Shown: positions 42,227-53,232 of the stretch, in pieces
How the letters are laid out: every line of letters starts with the position of its first letter
Numbering within the stretch: the stretch's first letter is position 1
Assembly: GCF_013348785.1 (NCBI RefSeq)
Contig: NZ_CP054691.1
Span: 2,170,001 to 2,234,000 of the forward strand
Source of the DNA: Gordonia sp. X0973
GTDB taxonomy: Bacteria > Actinomycetota > Actinomycetes > Mycobacteriales > Mycobacteriaceae
Reading direction: 5' to 3'
DNA: 64,000 bases
The notes under the pieces: generated by a model
Seen by the model: the letters and a program-made list of their open reading frames with translations, nothing else
What the model was told of the DNA's origin: nothing
Database searches by the model: none
Program-made: the position numbers and the translations under genes

Positions 42227-43939
42227 ATGCGCACCCTGGTCCTCGGCGGCGTTCGCTCGGGCAAGTCCGAGCATGCGGAGCAACTACTCGCGGGCCACGC
42301 TCGTGTCCGCTATCTGGCGACCGGGCCGACGCTGACCACCGACGCGGAATGGACGGCCCGCGTGGCGAGCCACCGCGCCCGCCGGCAGGACCACTACGAA
42401 ACCGTGGAGACCGCCGACGTGGCCGACGCCTTGCGCGCGGCACCCGATACGCCGGCCCTGATCGACGACCTGGGGAACTGGGTCGCCGCACAGGTCGACT
42501 GGGATGACGCCGCCGACGCGGATGCCCAGGTCGACGCCCTGGACGCGGCCCTGGCCGATCTCTGCGCGGCCATCGCCGATCATCGGGCCGAGGTCGTCGT
42601 CGTCTCCCCCGAAGTCGGACTCGCCGTCGTGCCGTCGACGACGGCCGGCCGACGGTTCCAGGACCTGATGGGCCGCGCCAACGGTGCGGTCGCCGACGTG
42701 GCGGATCGCGCGGTGCTGGTCGTCGCGGGCCGCGCACTCGAACTACCCGCCCGCGGGCAGACGACCGCCGCCCAGGACAGCGCACTGCACAAGGCAGCGA
42801 ACAGCACCGCCCCGGCCGCCGGTGCCGTCGCATCCGGTCCGGCACCGGACTCCGAATCCGCCGATGCCGAGGTATTCCCGCCGATCGACCCGCCGGATGC
42901 GGCCGCGGCCACGGCGGCCGCCGCCCGCCAGCTGATCCTGACCAAGCCGCCCGGTTCGCTCGGCCGCCTCGAGGACATCGGCATCTGGATCTCCGCCTGT
43001 CAGGGCGTCTGCCCGCCCCGCCCGATCGACAACGCGACCGTCGTCGTCTTCGCCGGCGATCACGGGGTGGCGGCGCCGGATTCCGACGGCGGCAGCGTGT
43101 CGGCCTTCCCGCAGGAGGTGACCGCCCAAATGGTCGCCAACTTCCTGGCGGGCGGTGCCGTCGTGAACGTCCTCGCCCGACGGGCCGGTGCCGACGTCCG
43201 CGTCGAGGACATCTCCGTCCTCGCCGACACCGCGCCGCAGGTGTCGCGCCACAAGGTCTGTCGCGGCAGCAACGACCTGCGCACCACCGATGCGATCACG
43301 CTGGAACAGGCCCGCGAGGCGGTCGCCGCCGGTCGCGCCATCGCCGACGAACTGGTCGACTCCGGCAGCGACCTGCTCATCGCCGGGGAGATGGGCATCG
43401 GCAACACCACGCCCTCGGCGATACTCATCGGCTTGCTGGCCCACCGCGAACCGGTCGAGGTCGTCGGCCGGGGCACCGGGGTCGACGACGCCGGTTGGAT
43501 CCGCAAGACCGCGGCGATCCGCGACGGCATGTGGCGCGGCCGCCCCCTGATCCACGATCCGCTCGCGCTGGTCGCCGCCGTCGGCGGCGCCGACTTCGCG
43601 GCGATGGCCGGGTTCCTCGCCCAGGCCGCGGTCCGGAAGACGCCGGTGATCCTCGACGGCGTGGTCGTGACGGCGGCGGCGCTGGTCGCCGAGTCGCTGG
43701 CCCCCGGGGCCGTCGACTGGTGGCAGGCCGGGCACCAATCGGCCGAGCCCGCGCACGCCTTCGCCCTGGACCGGCTCGGCGTGAAGCCGATCCTGGAACT
43801 CGACATGCGCCTCGGCGAGGCGAGCGGTGCCGTCGCCGCCCTGCCGCTGGTCGCCGCGGCGACCGATGTCCTGACATCGGTCGCGACATTCGGCGAGGCG
43901 AACGTCGACGACGGCGGCACCGACGGTGCCGCCGACTGA
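42227..43939 (+). CDS. cobU-cobT: Fused CobU (adenosylcobinamide kinase/guanylyltransferase) and CobT (DMB phosphoribosyltransferase)
   Basis: A 570-aa bifunctional cobalamin enzyme. Residues 1-175 are CobU: P-loop GGVRSGKS at 7-14, His49 in RVASHRARR as the likely guanylylated residue, and VVVSPEVGLAVVPSTTAGRRF. An Ala/Pro-rich linker (~175-225) precedes CobT: KPPGSLGRLEDIG, FAGDHGVAAPDSD, GEMGIGNTTPSAIL, and LDMRLGEASGA with the catalytic Glu. One protein would thus activate adenosylcobinamide and make alpha-ribazole phosphate, the two substrates for the downstream CobS. M. tuberculosis has CobT alone here (Rv2207). Confidence 0.9.
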   Translation: MRTLVLGGVRSGKSEHAEQLLAGHARVRYLATGPTLTTDAEWTARVASHRARRQDHYETVETADVADALRAAPDTPALIDDLGNWVAAQVDWDDAADADAQVDALDAALADLCAAIADHRAEVVVVSPEVGLAVVPSTTAGRRFQDLMGRANGAVADVADRAVLVVAGRALELPARGQTTAAQDSALHKAANSTAPAAGAVASGPAPDSESADAEVFPPIDPPDAAAATAAAARQLILTKPPGSLGRLEDIGIWISACQGVCPPRPIDNATVVVFAGDHGVAAPDSDGGSVSAFPQEVTAQMVANFLAGGAVVNVLARRAGADVRVEDISVLADTAPQVSRHKVCRGSNDLRTTDAITLEQAREAVAAGRAIADELVDSGSDLLIAGEMGIGNTTPSAILIGLLAHREPVEVVGRGTGVDDAGWIRKTAAIRDGMWRGRPLIHDPLALVAAVGGADFAAMAGFLAQAAVRKTPVILDGVVVTAAALVAESLAPGAVDWWQAGHQSAEPAHAFALDRLGVKPILELDMRLGEASGAVAALPLVAAATDVLTSVATFGEANVDDGGTDGAAD

Positions 43940-44708
43940 GTCCCGCGCCGCGCCGCAGCCGGGCCGTGTCGGCCCGCTGCGCTCGCTGTGGTTGGCGTTC
44001 TCCTGGCTGACCGTCGCACCGATCGGCACCCCGACGGTGACGATGGACCGACGGGCCGGGCGGGCCGCGATCGCCGTGACCCCGGTCGTCGGAGCCGCAC
44101 TGGGCGCCGTCGCCGCCGCCGCGGCCTTCGGTATGGCCCACACCCGGGCACCCGACCTCCTCGTCGGCGTACTCGTCGTGGCACTGCTGGCGCTGACCAC
44201 CCGCGGCATGCACGTCGACGGGTTGGCCGACACCGCCGACGCGCTGGGCTGCTACGGCCCGCCCGAGCGGGTGCGGGAGGTCATGCGCGACGGCGGGGTC
44301 GGGCCGTTCGGGGTCGCCGCGCTGATCGGTGCCGCCGCCGTCGACGCGATCTGCATCGGCACGCTGACCGGCGAAAACCGCTGGTACGCAATCGGATTCG
44401 CGATCGGGTCGAGCCGCATCGCGGCGGTCGTCGGATGCCGGTGGACGCGCGGCCCGGCCGACTCGACGGGTTTCGGGGCCCTCGTCGCCGGAACGCAGCG
44501 CTGGTCCATCGCGTGCTGGATCCTGTTGGCCGCGGCCGCCGCCTACCCGCTCGGGGTGCGCGGCTTCGTCGCCGTTGCCATCGTAGTGGTCGGCTCGTGG
44601 CTGTTCACCGCGCATTGCGCGCGCCGCGTCGGCGGCGTCAACGGCGACCTGCTCGGCGCCGCCATCGAATTGTCGACGATCGCGGCGCTGCTGGCCTTCG
44701 TGCTGTGA
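43926..44708 (+). CDS. cobS: Adenosylcobinamide-GDP ribazoletransferase CobS
   Basis: A 260-aa integral membrane enzyme that joins adenosylcobinamide-GDP with alpha-ribazole to form cobalamin. Family motifs are LAFSWLTVAPIGT, RGMHVDGLADTADALGC and REVMRDGGVGPFGVAAL, with 6-7 hydrophobic segments. The GTG at 43926 overlaps the CobT end by 14 bp, so expression is coupled with the fused enzyme. It converges on ilvE with 15 bp between stops. Confidence 0.92.
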   Translation: MPPTESRAAPQPGRVGPLRSLWLAFSWLTVAPIGTPTVTMDRRAGRAAIAVTPVVGAALGAVAAAAAFGMAHTRAPDLLVGVLVVALLALTTRGMHVDGLADTADALGCYGPPERVREVMRDGGVGPFGVAALIGAAAVDAICIGTLTGENRWYAIGFAIGSSRIAAVVGCRWTRGPADSTGFGALVAGTQRWSIACWILLAAAAAYPLGVRGFVAVAIVVVGSWLFTAHCARRVGGVNGDLLGAAIELSTIAALLAFVL

Positions 44709-44723
44709 TCCTTCGTGCTGTGA

Positions 44724-45848
44724 TCAGGCCTTCGCGACCGCGGGGGCCGCATACAGCTCGGTCATCCAGCCGTGGGTGTCGGCGAAGGTGCCACGCTGGA
44801 TGCCGGTCAGCGTGTCGCGCAACGCCATGGTGACCTGGCCCGGCTCGCCGTCGCCGATCACGTAGTCCTCGGATTCGCCGCGGACCCGGCCGACCGGGGT
44901 GATGACGGCGGCCGTGCCGCAGGCGAAGACCTCGGTGATCGCGCCGTCGGCCACGCCGGTCTGCCACTCGTCGATGGAGATGCGGCGCTCCTCGACGGCG
45001 AAGCCCGCGTCCATGGCCAGCTGGAGCAACGAGTCGCGGGTGATGCCCGGGAGCAGCGAGCCGGTGAGTTCGGGGGTGACCAGCCGCGCGTCGGCGCCGG
45101 ACCCGTACACGAAGCACAGGTTCATTCCGCCCATCTCCTCGACGTAGCGGCGCTCGACGGCGTCGAGCCAGACGACCTGGTCGCAGCCGTGTTCGGTGGC
45201 CTGCGCCTGGGCGACGAAGGCGGCGGCGTAGTTGCCGCCGCACTTGGCCGCACCGGTGCCGCCGGGGGCGGCGCGGACGTACTCGCGCGAGAGCCACACC
45301 GTGACCGGGCGGATGCCGCCGCTGAAGTAGGGACCGGCCGGGGAGGCGATGACCGCGTAGCGGTACTCCCCCGACGGCGAGTTCACGCCGAGACCGGCCT
45401 GCGAGGCGAACATGAACGGACGGATGTAGAGCGCCGCCTCGCCGCCGGCTTCCGGCACCCAGCCGTGGTCGACGGCGAGCAGTTCCCGCAGCGAGGCGAG
45501 GAAGTCCTCGGTCGGCAGCGGCGGCATGGCCAGCCGCTCGGCCGAGCGCTGCAGGCGTTCGGCGTTGGCCTCCGGCCGGAACGCGGCGATCGACCCGTCG
45601 GGCTGGCGGTAGGCCTTGAGTCCCTCGAAGATCTCCTGCCCGTAGTGCAGGACCATGGCCGAGGGATCCAGGGCGATCGGGCCGTACGGCTTGACCTGGG
45701 CGTTGTGCCAGCCGCGCGCGACGTCGTAATCCACCATCACCATGTGGTCGGTGAAGTGCTTGCCGAAGCCCGGCGCGGCCAACAGCTCGTCGCGACGGGA
45801 CTCCGGCACGGCGTGCGGGTGCAGCGTGCGGGTGAAGTCCAAGGTCAT
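44724..45848 (-). CDS. ilvE: Branched-chain amino acid aminotransferase IlvE
   Basis: A 374-aa PLP enzyme, fold type IV, for the last step of Ile/Leu/Val synthesis. [27 protein letters not shown], and [12 protein letters not shown] with a Lys-adjacent conserved stretch, plus [13 protein letters not shown] and [17 protein letters not shown], are typical. Length and sequence match Rv2210c. ATG 45848 is the start. It follows gcvT by 59 bp on the same strand. Confidence 0.95.
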   Translation of the reverse strand: MTLDFTRTLHPHAVPESRRDELLAAPGFGKHFTDHMVMVDYDVARGWHNAQVKPYGPIALDPSAMVLHYGQEIFEGLKAYRQPDGSIAAFRPEANAERLQRSAERLAMPPLPTEDFLASLRELLAVDHGWVPEAGGEAALYIRPFMFASQAGLGVNSPSGEYRYAVIASPAGPYFSGGIRPVTVWLSREYVRAAPGGTGAAKCGGNYAAAFVAQAQATEHGCDQVVWLDAVERRYVEEMGGMNLCFVYGSGADARLVTPELTGSLLPGITRDSLLQLAMDAGFAVEERRISIDEWQTGVADGAITEVFACGTAAVITPVGRVRGESEDYVIGDGEPGQVTMALRDTLTGIQRGTFADTHGWMTELYAAPAVAKA

Positions 45849-45907
45849 GGCAGTAAGACTACCGGCAACTCGCAACGGGATTTCTGCCGATCCCGCCCTG
45901 CTCGGGG

Positions 45908-47065
45908 TCAGACGTGCGACTCGACGAAGGGCGGGAGCACGACCTCGCACGGCAGTGCGCGGCCCCGCACGTCGACGACGACGGTGTCACCCTTCTTCAC
46001 CCCCGACGAGGTGTCGAGGAAGGCCAACGCGATTCCCACCTGGGCGGTCGGCGAGAAGGTCCCCGAGGTGCAGACGCCGATCTGCGCGCCGCCCTCGGTC
46101 GTCGTATTCGGCCCGCTGGCTTCGCCGCCGGCACCGGGCGCCAGCACGGCGCAGCCCTCGCGCGGGATGCCGCGGCCGGTGGCGCGCAAGCCGTAGAGAC
46201 GGCGAGCCGGCCCGGCCGCCTTCTCCGCGACCATCGCATCGCGGCCGAAGAACGCCGGCTTGTCCCAGCCGACGGCCCAGCCGGTGCGGGCCTGGTTCGG
46301 GGTGATCTCCGGGCTCAGCTCGTGCCCGTGCAGCGCGTACCCCATCTCGGTCCGCAGGGTGTCACGGGCACCGAGGCCGGCGGGCAGGCCGTCGCGGGCG
46401 GTCACCTCGCGCAGCAGCGCACCGAAGACCGCGGGCGCATCGGCCCAGGTCGGCAGAACCTCGTAGCCGTGCTCGCCGGTGTAGCCGGTGCGGCAGACCC
46501 GCACCGGGCACGGCGACCCGTCGATCACCGGGGCGGCGTCGACGAAGGCCATGTACTCCATCTCGGTCGGCATGCGCAGGGCCTGCAAGACCTCCGCGGA
46601 ACGCGGTCCCTGCACCGCCAGCACGGCGTAGTCGCGGTGCTGGTCGGTGACGTGCACCCCCTCGGGCGCGACGGCGGACAGGGCGGCGACAACCGCGGCG
46701 GTGTTGGCCGCGTTCGGCACGAGGAAGACCTCCTCGTCGGAGACGAGGTAGGCGATCAGGTCGTCCACGACGCCGCCGGTCTCGTTGCCGCACATCGTGT
46801 ACTGCGCCTTGCCCGGCGCGATCTTGCCCAGGTCGTTGGTGAGCGTCGCGTTCACGAACTCGGCGGCGCCGGGTCCGCGGACCAGCGCCTTGCCCAGGTG
46901 GCTGACGTCGAAGACGCCCACGGCGTTGCGCACGGCGTTGTGCTCGGCAACCGTCCCGGAGTAGGAGACGGGCATGTTCCAGCCGCCGAATTCGGCGAAA
47001 GCGGCGCCGAGTTCGCGGTGTTGTTCGGTGAGCGGTCCCTCGAGGAGTTCATTCGTCTGCGCCAT
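45908..47065 (-). CDS. gcvT: Glycine cleavage system T protein (aminomethyltransferase)
   Basis: A 385-aa folate-dependent aminomethyltransferase that transfers the methylene group of lipoylated GcvH to tetrahydrofolate. Features are [57 protein letters not shown] and the C-terminal GCAVLAPG region. It matches Rv2211c. ATG 47065 is preferred over a TTG two codons upstream. gcvH and gcvP are not in the window. No glycine riboswitch is visible in the 52-bp gap to pepA. Confidence 0.93.
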   Translation of the reverse strand: MAQTNELLEGPLTEQHRELGAAFAEFGGWNMPVSYSGTVAEHNAVRNAVGVFDVSHLGKALVRGPGAAEFVNATLTNDLGKIAPGKAQYTMCGNETGGVVDDLIAYLVSDEEVFLVPNAANTAAVVAALSAVAPEGVHVTDQHRDYAVLAVQGPRSAEVLQALRMPTEMEYMAFVDAAPVIDGSPCPVRVCRTGYTGEHGYEVLPTWADAPAVFGALLREVTARDGLPAGLGARDTLRTEMGYALHGHELSPEITPNQARTGWAVGWDKPAFFGRDAMVAEKAAGPARRLYGLRATGRGIPREGCAVLAPGAGGEASGPNTTTEGGAQIGVCTSGTFSPTAQVGIALAFLDTSSGVKKGDTVVVDVRGRALPCEVVLPPFVESHV

Positions 47066-47117
47066 GGCCAAAGACTAGCCCGAGGGCGGTACCTGTTCTG
47101 TGGCAGAGTTGGATGTC

Positions 47118-48713
47118 GTGAGCAACTCAGACACCGCCGACCGGGTCCGCGGCCCGGAATTCGATCTCGCCACCACCCTCTCCCGCGCCGACAGCGCGTT
47201 GCTCGTCGGCCTCGCCGCCGGCGCCGGGAGCGACGCGAGCGGGAAAGACCGATTCGCCGGCGACGACGCGCCGACGCTGGTCATCGGTGACGGCATCGTC
47301 GACGACGCCGTAGCCGAAGCCCTCGAATCCGGGTTGGTCGCCCTGGGCGCCACCGGCAAACACGGCGAGATCACCCGGATCCCCGCCCCCGCCGGGCTGG
47401 CCGTCGACGTGGTCGTCGCGGTCGGGCTGGGCCCGCTGGACGAGGCCTCACCCGACGCGGAATCCGAGACGGATGCCGCCGGCGCGGCGGCCGAGTCGCT
47501 GCGCCAGGCGGCCGGTATCGCCGCGCGCGAGCTGGCCGGGCACGACACCGTCGCCACCACGCTCTCGACGTTGGCGGTCGGGCCGGTCGTCGAGGGGCTG
47601 TTCCTCGGCGCCTACCGCTTCGAGCTGTTCCGCTCGGCCAAGGCCGACGAGAAGAACGCCAGGTCCACGGTGCCCGCCAAGTTCCATCTGCTCGTCGAGG
47701 CGAAGAACACCGAGGCCAAGGCCGATCTGGCCCACGCGGTCGTCGTCGCGGACTCCGTCGCCATCGCGCGCGACCTGGTCAACACGCCGCCGAGCCACCT
47801 CTACCCCGAGGAGTTCGCGAAGCGGGCCGCGGCGCTGGGCAAGAAGTTCGGACTCGACGTCGAGGTCTTCGACGACGAGAAGCTCGAGCGCGAGGGCTAC
47901 GGCGGGATCGTCGGCGTCGGCAAGGGCAGCTCACGCAAGCCCCGGCTGGTCCGCCTGACCCATGCCAAGAAGGATGCCAAGTCGGTGGCGCTCGTCGGTA
48001 AGGGCATCACCTTCGACACCGGCGGCATCTCCATCAAACCCGCCGCCAACATGGACCACATGACCTCGGACATGGGTGGTGCCGCCGCGGTCGTCGCCGC
48101 CGTCATCGCGGCGGCCCGCCTCGACGTCGACGCGACGGTCGTCGCGACGGTGCCGATGGCCGAGAACATGCCGTCGGGCACCGCGCAGCGCCCGGGTGAC
48201 GTGCTGACCCAATACGGCGGGAAGACGATCGAGGTGCTCAACACCGACGCCGAGGGCCGGCTGATCCTGGCCGACGCGATCGTGCGGGCGCTGGAGGACG
48301 AGCCGGACTACCTCATCGACACCGCGACCCTCACCGGGGCGCAGATGGTGGCACTGGGCACCCGCACCCCCGGCGTGATGGGGACGCGCGAGTTCCGCGA
48401 CCGGGTCGCGGCACTGTCGCGGCGCGCGGGTGAGAACGGTTGGGCGATGCCCATCCCGCCCGAATTGCGCGCCGACCTGACCTCCCGCGTCGCCGATATG
48501 GCCAACATCACGCCGCACCGATTCGGCGGGATGCTGGCCGCGGCAACCTATCTCAAGGAGTTCGTCCCGGCCGGGCAGGCCTGGGCCCATATCGACATCG
48601 CTGGCCCGGCGTTCAACTCCGGCGGCACGTGGGGATACAACCCGAAGGGCGGAACCGGTGTGCCCGTTCGGACCCTCATCGATGTGATCGAGGACATCGC
48701 CGCGAACGGCTGA
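47118..48713 (+). CDS. pepA: Leucyl aminopeptidase (M17 family)
   Basis: A 531-aa cytosolic metalloexopeptidase with two metal ions. The metal and active-site residues lie in [29 protein letters not shown] and the family signature [14 protein letters not shown]. The N-terminal ~170 residues form the hexamerisation domain. It matches PepB (Rv2213). GTG 47118 and GTG 47100 are both possible starts and neither has a clear ribosome site. It is divergent from gcvT. Confidence 0.92.
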   Translation: MSNSDTADRVRGPEFDLATTLSRADSALLVGLAAGAGSDASGKDRFAGDDAPTLVIGDGIVDDAVAEALESGLVALGATGKHGEITRIPAPAGLAVDVVVAVGLGPLDEASPDAESETDAAGAAAESLRQAAGIAARELAGHDTVATTLSTLAVGPVVEGLFLGAYRFELFRSAKADEKNARSTVPAKFHLLVEAKNTEAKADLAHAVVVADSVAIARDLVNTPPSHLYPEEFAKRAAALGKKFGLDVEVFDDEKLEREGYGGIVGVGKGSSRKPRLVRLTHAKKDAKSVALVGKGITFDTGGISIKPAANMDHMTSDMGGAAAVVAAVIAAARLDVDATVVATVPMAENMPSGTAQRPGDVLTQYGGKTIEVLNTDAEGRLILADAIVRALEDEPDYLIDTATLTGAQMVALGTRTPGVMGTREFRDRVAALSRRAGENGWAMPIPPELRADLTSRVADMANITPHRFGGMLAAATYLKEFVPAGQAWAHIDIAGPAFNSGGTWGYNPKGGTGVPVRTLIDVIEDIAANG

Positions 48714-48831
48714 GACTTCGCCTGTAGGGTTGGTCTCGAGCGGCAACCATCCCCGTCCGCGCCAGGCGACCCAGCGCACCACACCACGCGCCCGACCTGC
48801 CACTATCGACTAGTTCGAGGAGTCAACAGCA

Positions 48832-50592
48832 ATGGCCTTCTCCGTCCAGATGCCCGCGTTGGGTGAAAGCGTCACCGAGGGAACCGTCACACGGTGGCTC
48901 AAGGCGGAGGGAGACACCGTCGCCGTCGACGAGCCGCTGCTGGAGGTCTCCACCGACAAGGTCGACACCGAGATCCCCTCCCCCGCCGCGGGCGTGCTGG
49001 TCAAGATCGTGGCCAACGAGGACGACGTCGTCGAGATCGGCGGCGAGCTGGCCGTCATCGGCGAGGCCGGCGAAGCAGCACCTGCGGCACCCGCCCCGGC
49101 CGCGGAGCCCGCCGCTGCCGCTCCCGCACCGGAGCCCACTCCCGAACCCGCGGCACCGGCACCGGCCGCGCCGGCCCCCGAGCCGGCGGCTGCACCCGAG
49201 CCCGCCGCCGCACCCACCGCCCCGGCGAGTGGCACGGAGGTCGTGATGCCGGCCCTCGGCGAATCGGTCACCGAAGGCACCGTGACCAATTGGCTCAAGC
49301 AGGTCGGCGACTCCGTGGCCGTCGACGAGCCCCTCGTCGAGGTCTCCACCGACAAGGTCGACACCGAGATCCCGTCCCCCGTGGCCGGCACGCTGCTGGA
49401 GATCAGCGCCGACACCGACGACGTCGTCGAGGTGGGCGGCAAATTGGCCGTCATCGGCAGCGGCTCCCCCGCGGCGGCACCGGCCGCTCCCGCACCCGCA
49501 CCCGCACCGACCCCTGCACCGGAACCCGCCCCAGCGGCAGCCGCTCCCGCACCGGAGCCGACTCCGGCACCCGCTCCGGCTGCACCGACACCCCCGCCCG
49601 CACCGGCCGCTCCTGCTGCTCCGGCACCGGCCGCACCCACCCCGGCCTCGCCCGCCCCGGCTTCGGCCGGCGACGGACCCTATGTGACGCCGCTGGTGCG
49701 CAAACTCGCCGCCGAGAACAACGTCGACCTGTCCGCGCTGACCGGCACCGGCGTCGGTGGACGCATCCGCAAGCAGGATGTGCTGGCCGCCTCCGGCGGT
49801 GGGACGACCGCTCCGGCCGCCGTGCCTGCCGCCGCCCCCGCCCCGGAAGTCCGCCCGGAACTCGCGGCGCTGCGCGGCACCACGGCCAAGGTCAACCGGA
49901 TCCGGCAGATCACCGCGGTCAAGACCCGCGAGTCGCTGCAGACCACAGCGCAGCTCACGCAGGTGCACGAGGTCGACATGACCAAGATCGCCGCCCTGCG
50001 CGCCGAGGCCAAGAAGAGCTTCCAGGCGACCGAAGGTGTGAACCTGACCTTCCTGCCGTTCTTCGCCAAAGCCGTCGTCGAGGCGCTGAAGGTCCACCCG
50101 AATATCAACGCCAGCTACGACGAGGACGCCAAGGAGATCACCTACCACGGCGGCGTGCAGCTCGGCATCGCGGTCGACACCCCCGAGGGCCTGCTCTCGC
50201 CGGTGATCCACAATGCCGACGACCTCTCGCTGGCCGGATTGGCCCGCGCCATCGCCGACATCGCCGACCGCGCCCGCAACGGCGGCCTGAAGCCCGACGA
50301 TCTGATGGGCGGCACGTTCACCATCACCAACATCGGCAGCCAGGGCGCCCTGTTCGACACCCCGATCCTGGTGCCGCCGCAGGCGGCGATGCTGGGCACC
50401 GGTGCCATCGTTAAGCGCCCGGTCATCCTGACCGACGACGACGGCAGCGAGTCGCTGGCCGTCCGGTCGATGGCCTACCTGCCGCTGACCTACGACCACC
50501 GTCTCATCGACGGGGCCGACGCCGGTCGCTTCCTCACCACCGTCCGCAAGCGCCTGGAGGCCGGGGAGTTCGCCGCCGACCTCGGTCTGTAG
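48832..50592 (+). CDS. sucB: 2-oxoacid dehydrogenase E2 acyltransferase (DlaT/SucB)
   Basis: A 586-aa E2 with two lipoyl domains, each with the [14 protein letters not shown] hairpin: lipoyl Lys at residues 43 and 175. Two Ala/Pro linkers separate them from an E3/E1-binding domain ([17 protein letters not shown], ~residue 285) and the catalytic domain, with TYDHRLIDG giving His556 and Asp560. M. tuberculosis calls the same gene dlaT (Rv2215); it serves pyruvate dehydrogenase and antioxidant AhpD systems. An in-frame ATG at 48832 follows AGGAG. Lipoate is supplied by LipB and LipA encoded just downstream. Confidence 0.95.
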   Translation: MAFSVQMPALGESVTEGTVTRWLKAEGDTVAVDEPLLEVSTDKVDTEIPSPAAGVLVKIVANEDDVVEIGGELAVIGEAGEAAPAAPAPAAEPAAAAPAPEPTPEPAAPAPAAPAPEPAAAPEPAAAPTAPASGTEVVMPALGESVTEGTVTNWLKQVGDSVAVDEPLVEVSTDKVDTEIPSPVAGTLLEISADTDDVVEVGGKLAVIGSGSPAAAPAAPAPAPAPTPAPEPAPAAAAPAPEPTPAPAPAAPTPPPAPAAPAAPAPAAPTPASPAPASAGDGPYVTPLVRKLAAENNVDLSALTGTGVGGRIRKQDVLAASGGGTTAPAAVPAAAPAPEVRPELAALRGTTAKVNRIRQITAVKTRESLQTTAQLTQVHEVDMTKIAALRAEAKKSFQATEGVNLTFLPFFAKAVVEALKVHPNINASYDEDAKEITYHGGVQLGIAVDTPEGLLSPVIHNADDLSLAGLARAIADIADRARNGGLKPDDLMGGTFTITNIGSQGALFDTPILVPPQAAMLGTGAIVKRPVILTDDDGSESLAVRSMAYLPLTYDHRLIDGADAGRFLTTVRKRLEAGEFAADLGL

Positions 50593-50597
50593 CCCCC

Positions 50598-51482
50598 ATG
50601 CGCGTCCTGATCGCCGGATCGTCGGGACTCATCGGTGGCGCCCTGGCCGCCGCACTGCGGAGCCACGGGTCCACGGTGACCCGCCTGGTGCGCCGGGAGG
50701 CGCGCCTGCCCGACGAGTTCAGTTGGGACCCCGAGGGATTCGGCGTGCCCGACGAGGCTTTGCGCGGTGTCGACGCCGTCGTCTCCCTGGGTGGCGTCGG
50801 CGTCGGCGACCGCCGTTGGACCGGCCGCTACCGGCAGGAACTGCGGGATTCGCGGATCACCCCGACTCAGGTCCTCGCCGACGCGATCGCCGACTCCGAG
50901 GTGGGCACCTTCCTCTCGGCCAGCGCGACCGGCTTCTACGGCGACACCGGCGACCACGCCGCCACCGAGGCCGACGGCCCGGGCACCGGCTTCCTCGCCG
51001 ACCTCGTCGTCGACTGGGAGGCCGCGGCCGCACCGGCCGCCGAACGTGCCCGCGTGGTCCTGCTGCGCACCGCCCCGGTCCTCTCCCCGCGCGGCGGACT
51101 GCTGGGCAAACTGCGGCCGGCGGTGAAGGCCGGACTGGGCGGGCGCCTGGGCGACGGGCGCCAATTCCTCTCCTGGATCACGCTGCGCGACGAGATCGCC
51201 GCCATCGAATTCCTGCTCGCCGAGTCGACCGAGACCAGCGGTCCGGTCAACCTGAGCGCCCCCATCCCCGTCCGGTTCGCCGACTTCATCTCCACCTACG
51301 GATCGGTGCTGCACCGGCCGACGCGCCTGGTCGTACCGGCCGCAGCGCTTCGATTGGTCGGCGGCGACATGGCCAGGGAAATGATTCTGGGGTCCTCGCG
51401 CGTTGTACCCCATGTGCTCACCGACGCCGGATTCACCTTCACCGACGAGACCCTCGTCGACGCATTGACTTGGACGAAGTGA
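50598..51482 (+). CDS. TIGR01777-type NAD(P)-dependent epimerase/dehydratase
   Basis: A 294-aa short-chain dehydrogenase-like protein of the TIGR01777/SULA family, homologue of Rv2216. The nucleotide-binding motif is [28 protein letters not shown] and [12 protein letters not shown] (YxxxK-like region) follow; [16 protein letters not shown] and GPVNLSAP are diagnostic. The substrate is unknown. It starts 5 bp after sucB and ends 2 bp before lipB, so it belongs to the lipoate operon. Confidence 0.88.
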   Translation: MRVLIAGSSGLIGGALAAALRSHGSTVTRLVRREARLPDEFSWDPEGFGVPDEALRGVDAVVSLGGVGVGDRRWTGRYRQELRDSRITPTQVLADAIADSEVGTFLSASATGFYGDTGDHAATEADGPGTGFLADLVVDWEAAAAPAAERARVVLLRTAPVLSPRGGLLGKLRPAVKAGLGGRLGDGRQFLSWITLRDEIAAIEFLLAESTETSGPVNLSAPIPVRFADFISTYGSVLHRPTRLVVPAAALRLVGGDMAREMILGSSRVVPHVLTDAGFTFTDETLVDALTWTK

Positions 51483-51484
51483 CC

Positions 51485-52186
51485 ATGAGCGCCAAACCCT
51501 CCCTTCGCCGCGACGAGTCCCCCCTCGAGGTGCGGTGGCTCGGCACCGTCGACTACCGCACGGCCTACGAGCTGCAGCACGCGCTGGCCGCCGAGCGCGC
51601 CGACGGCACCCTCGACCACGACGTCCTGCTGCTCCTCGAACACCCGTCGACCTACACCGCGGGCAAACGCACCGAGGACTCCGACCTCCCGACCGACGGC
51701 TCCGAGGTCATCACCGTCGACCGCGGCGGCCGGATCACCTGGCACGGCCCCGGTCAGCTCGTCGGGTACCCGATCGTCGCGCTCGCCGAGCCGCTCGACG
51801 TCGTCGAATACGTGCGACGCCTCGAGGAAGCACTCATCGGCGTCTGCGCCGGCCGCGGCGTCACCGCCGGGCGCGTCGACGGCCGGTCCGGCGTGTGGCT
51901 GGACCAAGGCGCGCGCAAGATCGCGCAGATCGGCATCCGCGTGCAACGCGGCGTCGCCCTGCACGGCTTCGCCATCAACATCGACCCGGATCTGTCCGCC
52001 TTCGACGCGATCGTGCCCTGCGGCATCGCCGACGCCGGGGTGACCTCCCTGGCCCGCGAGACGGCCTCGCCGGTCACCGTCGACGAAATCCGCGGCGACG
52101 TCGCGACCGCCGTCGCCCATTGGCTCGACCACCCGCTGCCGAGCGCCCCCGTCGCCGACCCCGTTTCCCAAGGATCTTCGCTATGA
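51485..52186 (+). CDS. lipB: Octanoyl-ACP:protein octanoyltransferase LipB
   Basis: A 233-aa enzyme that moves octanoate from ACP to lipoyl domains. The family signature [17 protein letters not shown] and the catalytic pair, Lys in ARKIAQIGI and Cys in [12 protein letters not shown], are present. The ATG at 51485 is 2 bp after the epimerase stop; its own stop overlaps the lipA ATG (ATGA, 52183-52186). Matches Rv2217. Confidence 0.95.
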   Translation: MSAKPSLRRDESPLEVRWLGTVDYRTAYELQHALAAERADGTLDHDVLLLLEHPSTYTAGKRTEDSDLPTDGSEVITVDRGGRITWHGPGQLVGYPIVALAEPLDVVEYVRRLEEALIGVCAGRGVTAGRVDGRSGVWLDQGARKIAQIGIRVQRGVALHGFAINIDPDLSAFDAIVPCGIADAGVTSLARETASPVTVDEIRGDVATAVAHWLDHPLPSAPVADPVSQGSSL

Positions 52187-53229
52187 CCTGCGCCAGCCCC
52201 ACACCCGATCCCACCTCGGCCCCCTCCGACGGCCGCAAACTGCTGCGGTTGGAGGTGCGCAACGCGCAGACCCCGATCGAGCGCAAGCCCAAGTGGATCC
52301 GCACGCGCGCGACGATGGGACCCGAGTTCACCGAGCTCAAGGGCCTCGTCAAGCGCGAGGGGCTGCACACGGTGTGCGAGGAGGCCGGCTGCCCCAACAT
52401 CTACGAATGCTGGGAGGACCGCGAGGCGACCTTCCTCATCGGCGGCGAGCAGTGCACCCGCCGCTGCGACTTCTGCCAGATCGATACCGGCAAGCCCGCC
52501 GAACTCGACCGTGACGAGCCGCGTCGCGTCGCGGAGAGCGTCGCCGCGATGGGGTTGCGCTACTCGACTATCACCGGTGTCGCCCGCGACGACCTGCCCG
52601 ACGAGGGCGCCTGGCTGTACGCCGAGACGGTCCGCAAGATCCATGAGCTGAATCCCGGCACCGGGGTGGAGAACCTGATTCCCGATTTCCATGCGAAGCC
52701 CGACCTCCTGGCGGAGGTCTTCGAGTCCCGTCCCGAAGTGCTCGCGCACAACCTGGAGACGGTGCCGCGCATCTTCAAGCGGATCCGCCCGGCCTTCCGC
52801 TACGAGCGCTCCCTCGACGTCCTGACCCAGGCCCGCGATTTCGGCCTGGTCACCAAGTCCAACCTGATCCTCGGTCTCGGCGAGACCGTCGACGAGGTGC
52901 GCGCGGCGCTGCGTGATCTCCACGACGCGGGCTGTGACATCGTCACCATCACCCAGTACCTGCGCCCGTCGCCGCGCCACCACCCGGTGGAGCGCTGGGT
53001 CAAGCCGGAGGAGTTCGTCGAACTCTCCGAGTACGCCACCGACCTCGGCTTCGCCGGGGTGATGGCCGGCCCGCTGGTCCGGTCCTCCTACCGCGCCGGA
53101 CGCCTCTACGCGCAGGCGATGGCCCGCCACGGGCGGCCGCTCGCCCCGGCGATGGCCCATCTCGCGCAGGAGTCGTCGGCCCACCAGGAGGCCTCGAGCC
53201 TGCTCGCCCGTCTCGACAGTAAGGTGTAG
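52183..53229 (+). CDS. lipA: Lipoyl synthase LipA (radical SAM)
   Basis: A 348-aa radical SAM enzyme that inserts two sulfurs into octanoyl groups. The auxiliary cluster Cys motif is [12 protein letters not shown], and the SAM cluster motif is [20 protein letters not shown] near the end carries the Arg-Ser-Ser-Tyr motif for the auxiliary cluster. Needs Fe-S delivery, possibly by ErpA. Translationally coupled with lipB; 3 bp before the next gene. Confidence 0.96.
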   Translation: MTCASPTPDPTSAPSDGRKLLRLEVRNAQTPIERKPKWIRTRATMGPEFTELKGLVKREGLHTVCEEAGCPNIYECWEDREATFLIGGEQCTRRCDFCQIDTGKPAELDRDEPRRVAESVAAMGLRYSTITGVARDDLPDEGAWLYAETVRKIHELNPGTGVENLIPDFHAKPDLLAEVFESRPEVLAHNLETVPRIFKRIRPAFRYERSLDVLTQARDFGLVTKSNLILGLGETVDEVRAALRDLHDAGCDIVTITQYLRPSPRHHPVERWVKPEEFVELSEYATDLGFAGVMAGPLVRSSYRAGRLYAQAMARHGRPLAPAMAHLAQESSAHQEASSLLARLDSKV

Positions 53230-53232
53230 GGC

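Noticed and set aside
47066..47117. Glycine riboswitch before gcvT
   Set aside because: The gap is 52 bp and has none of the expected conserved blocks.
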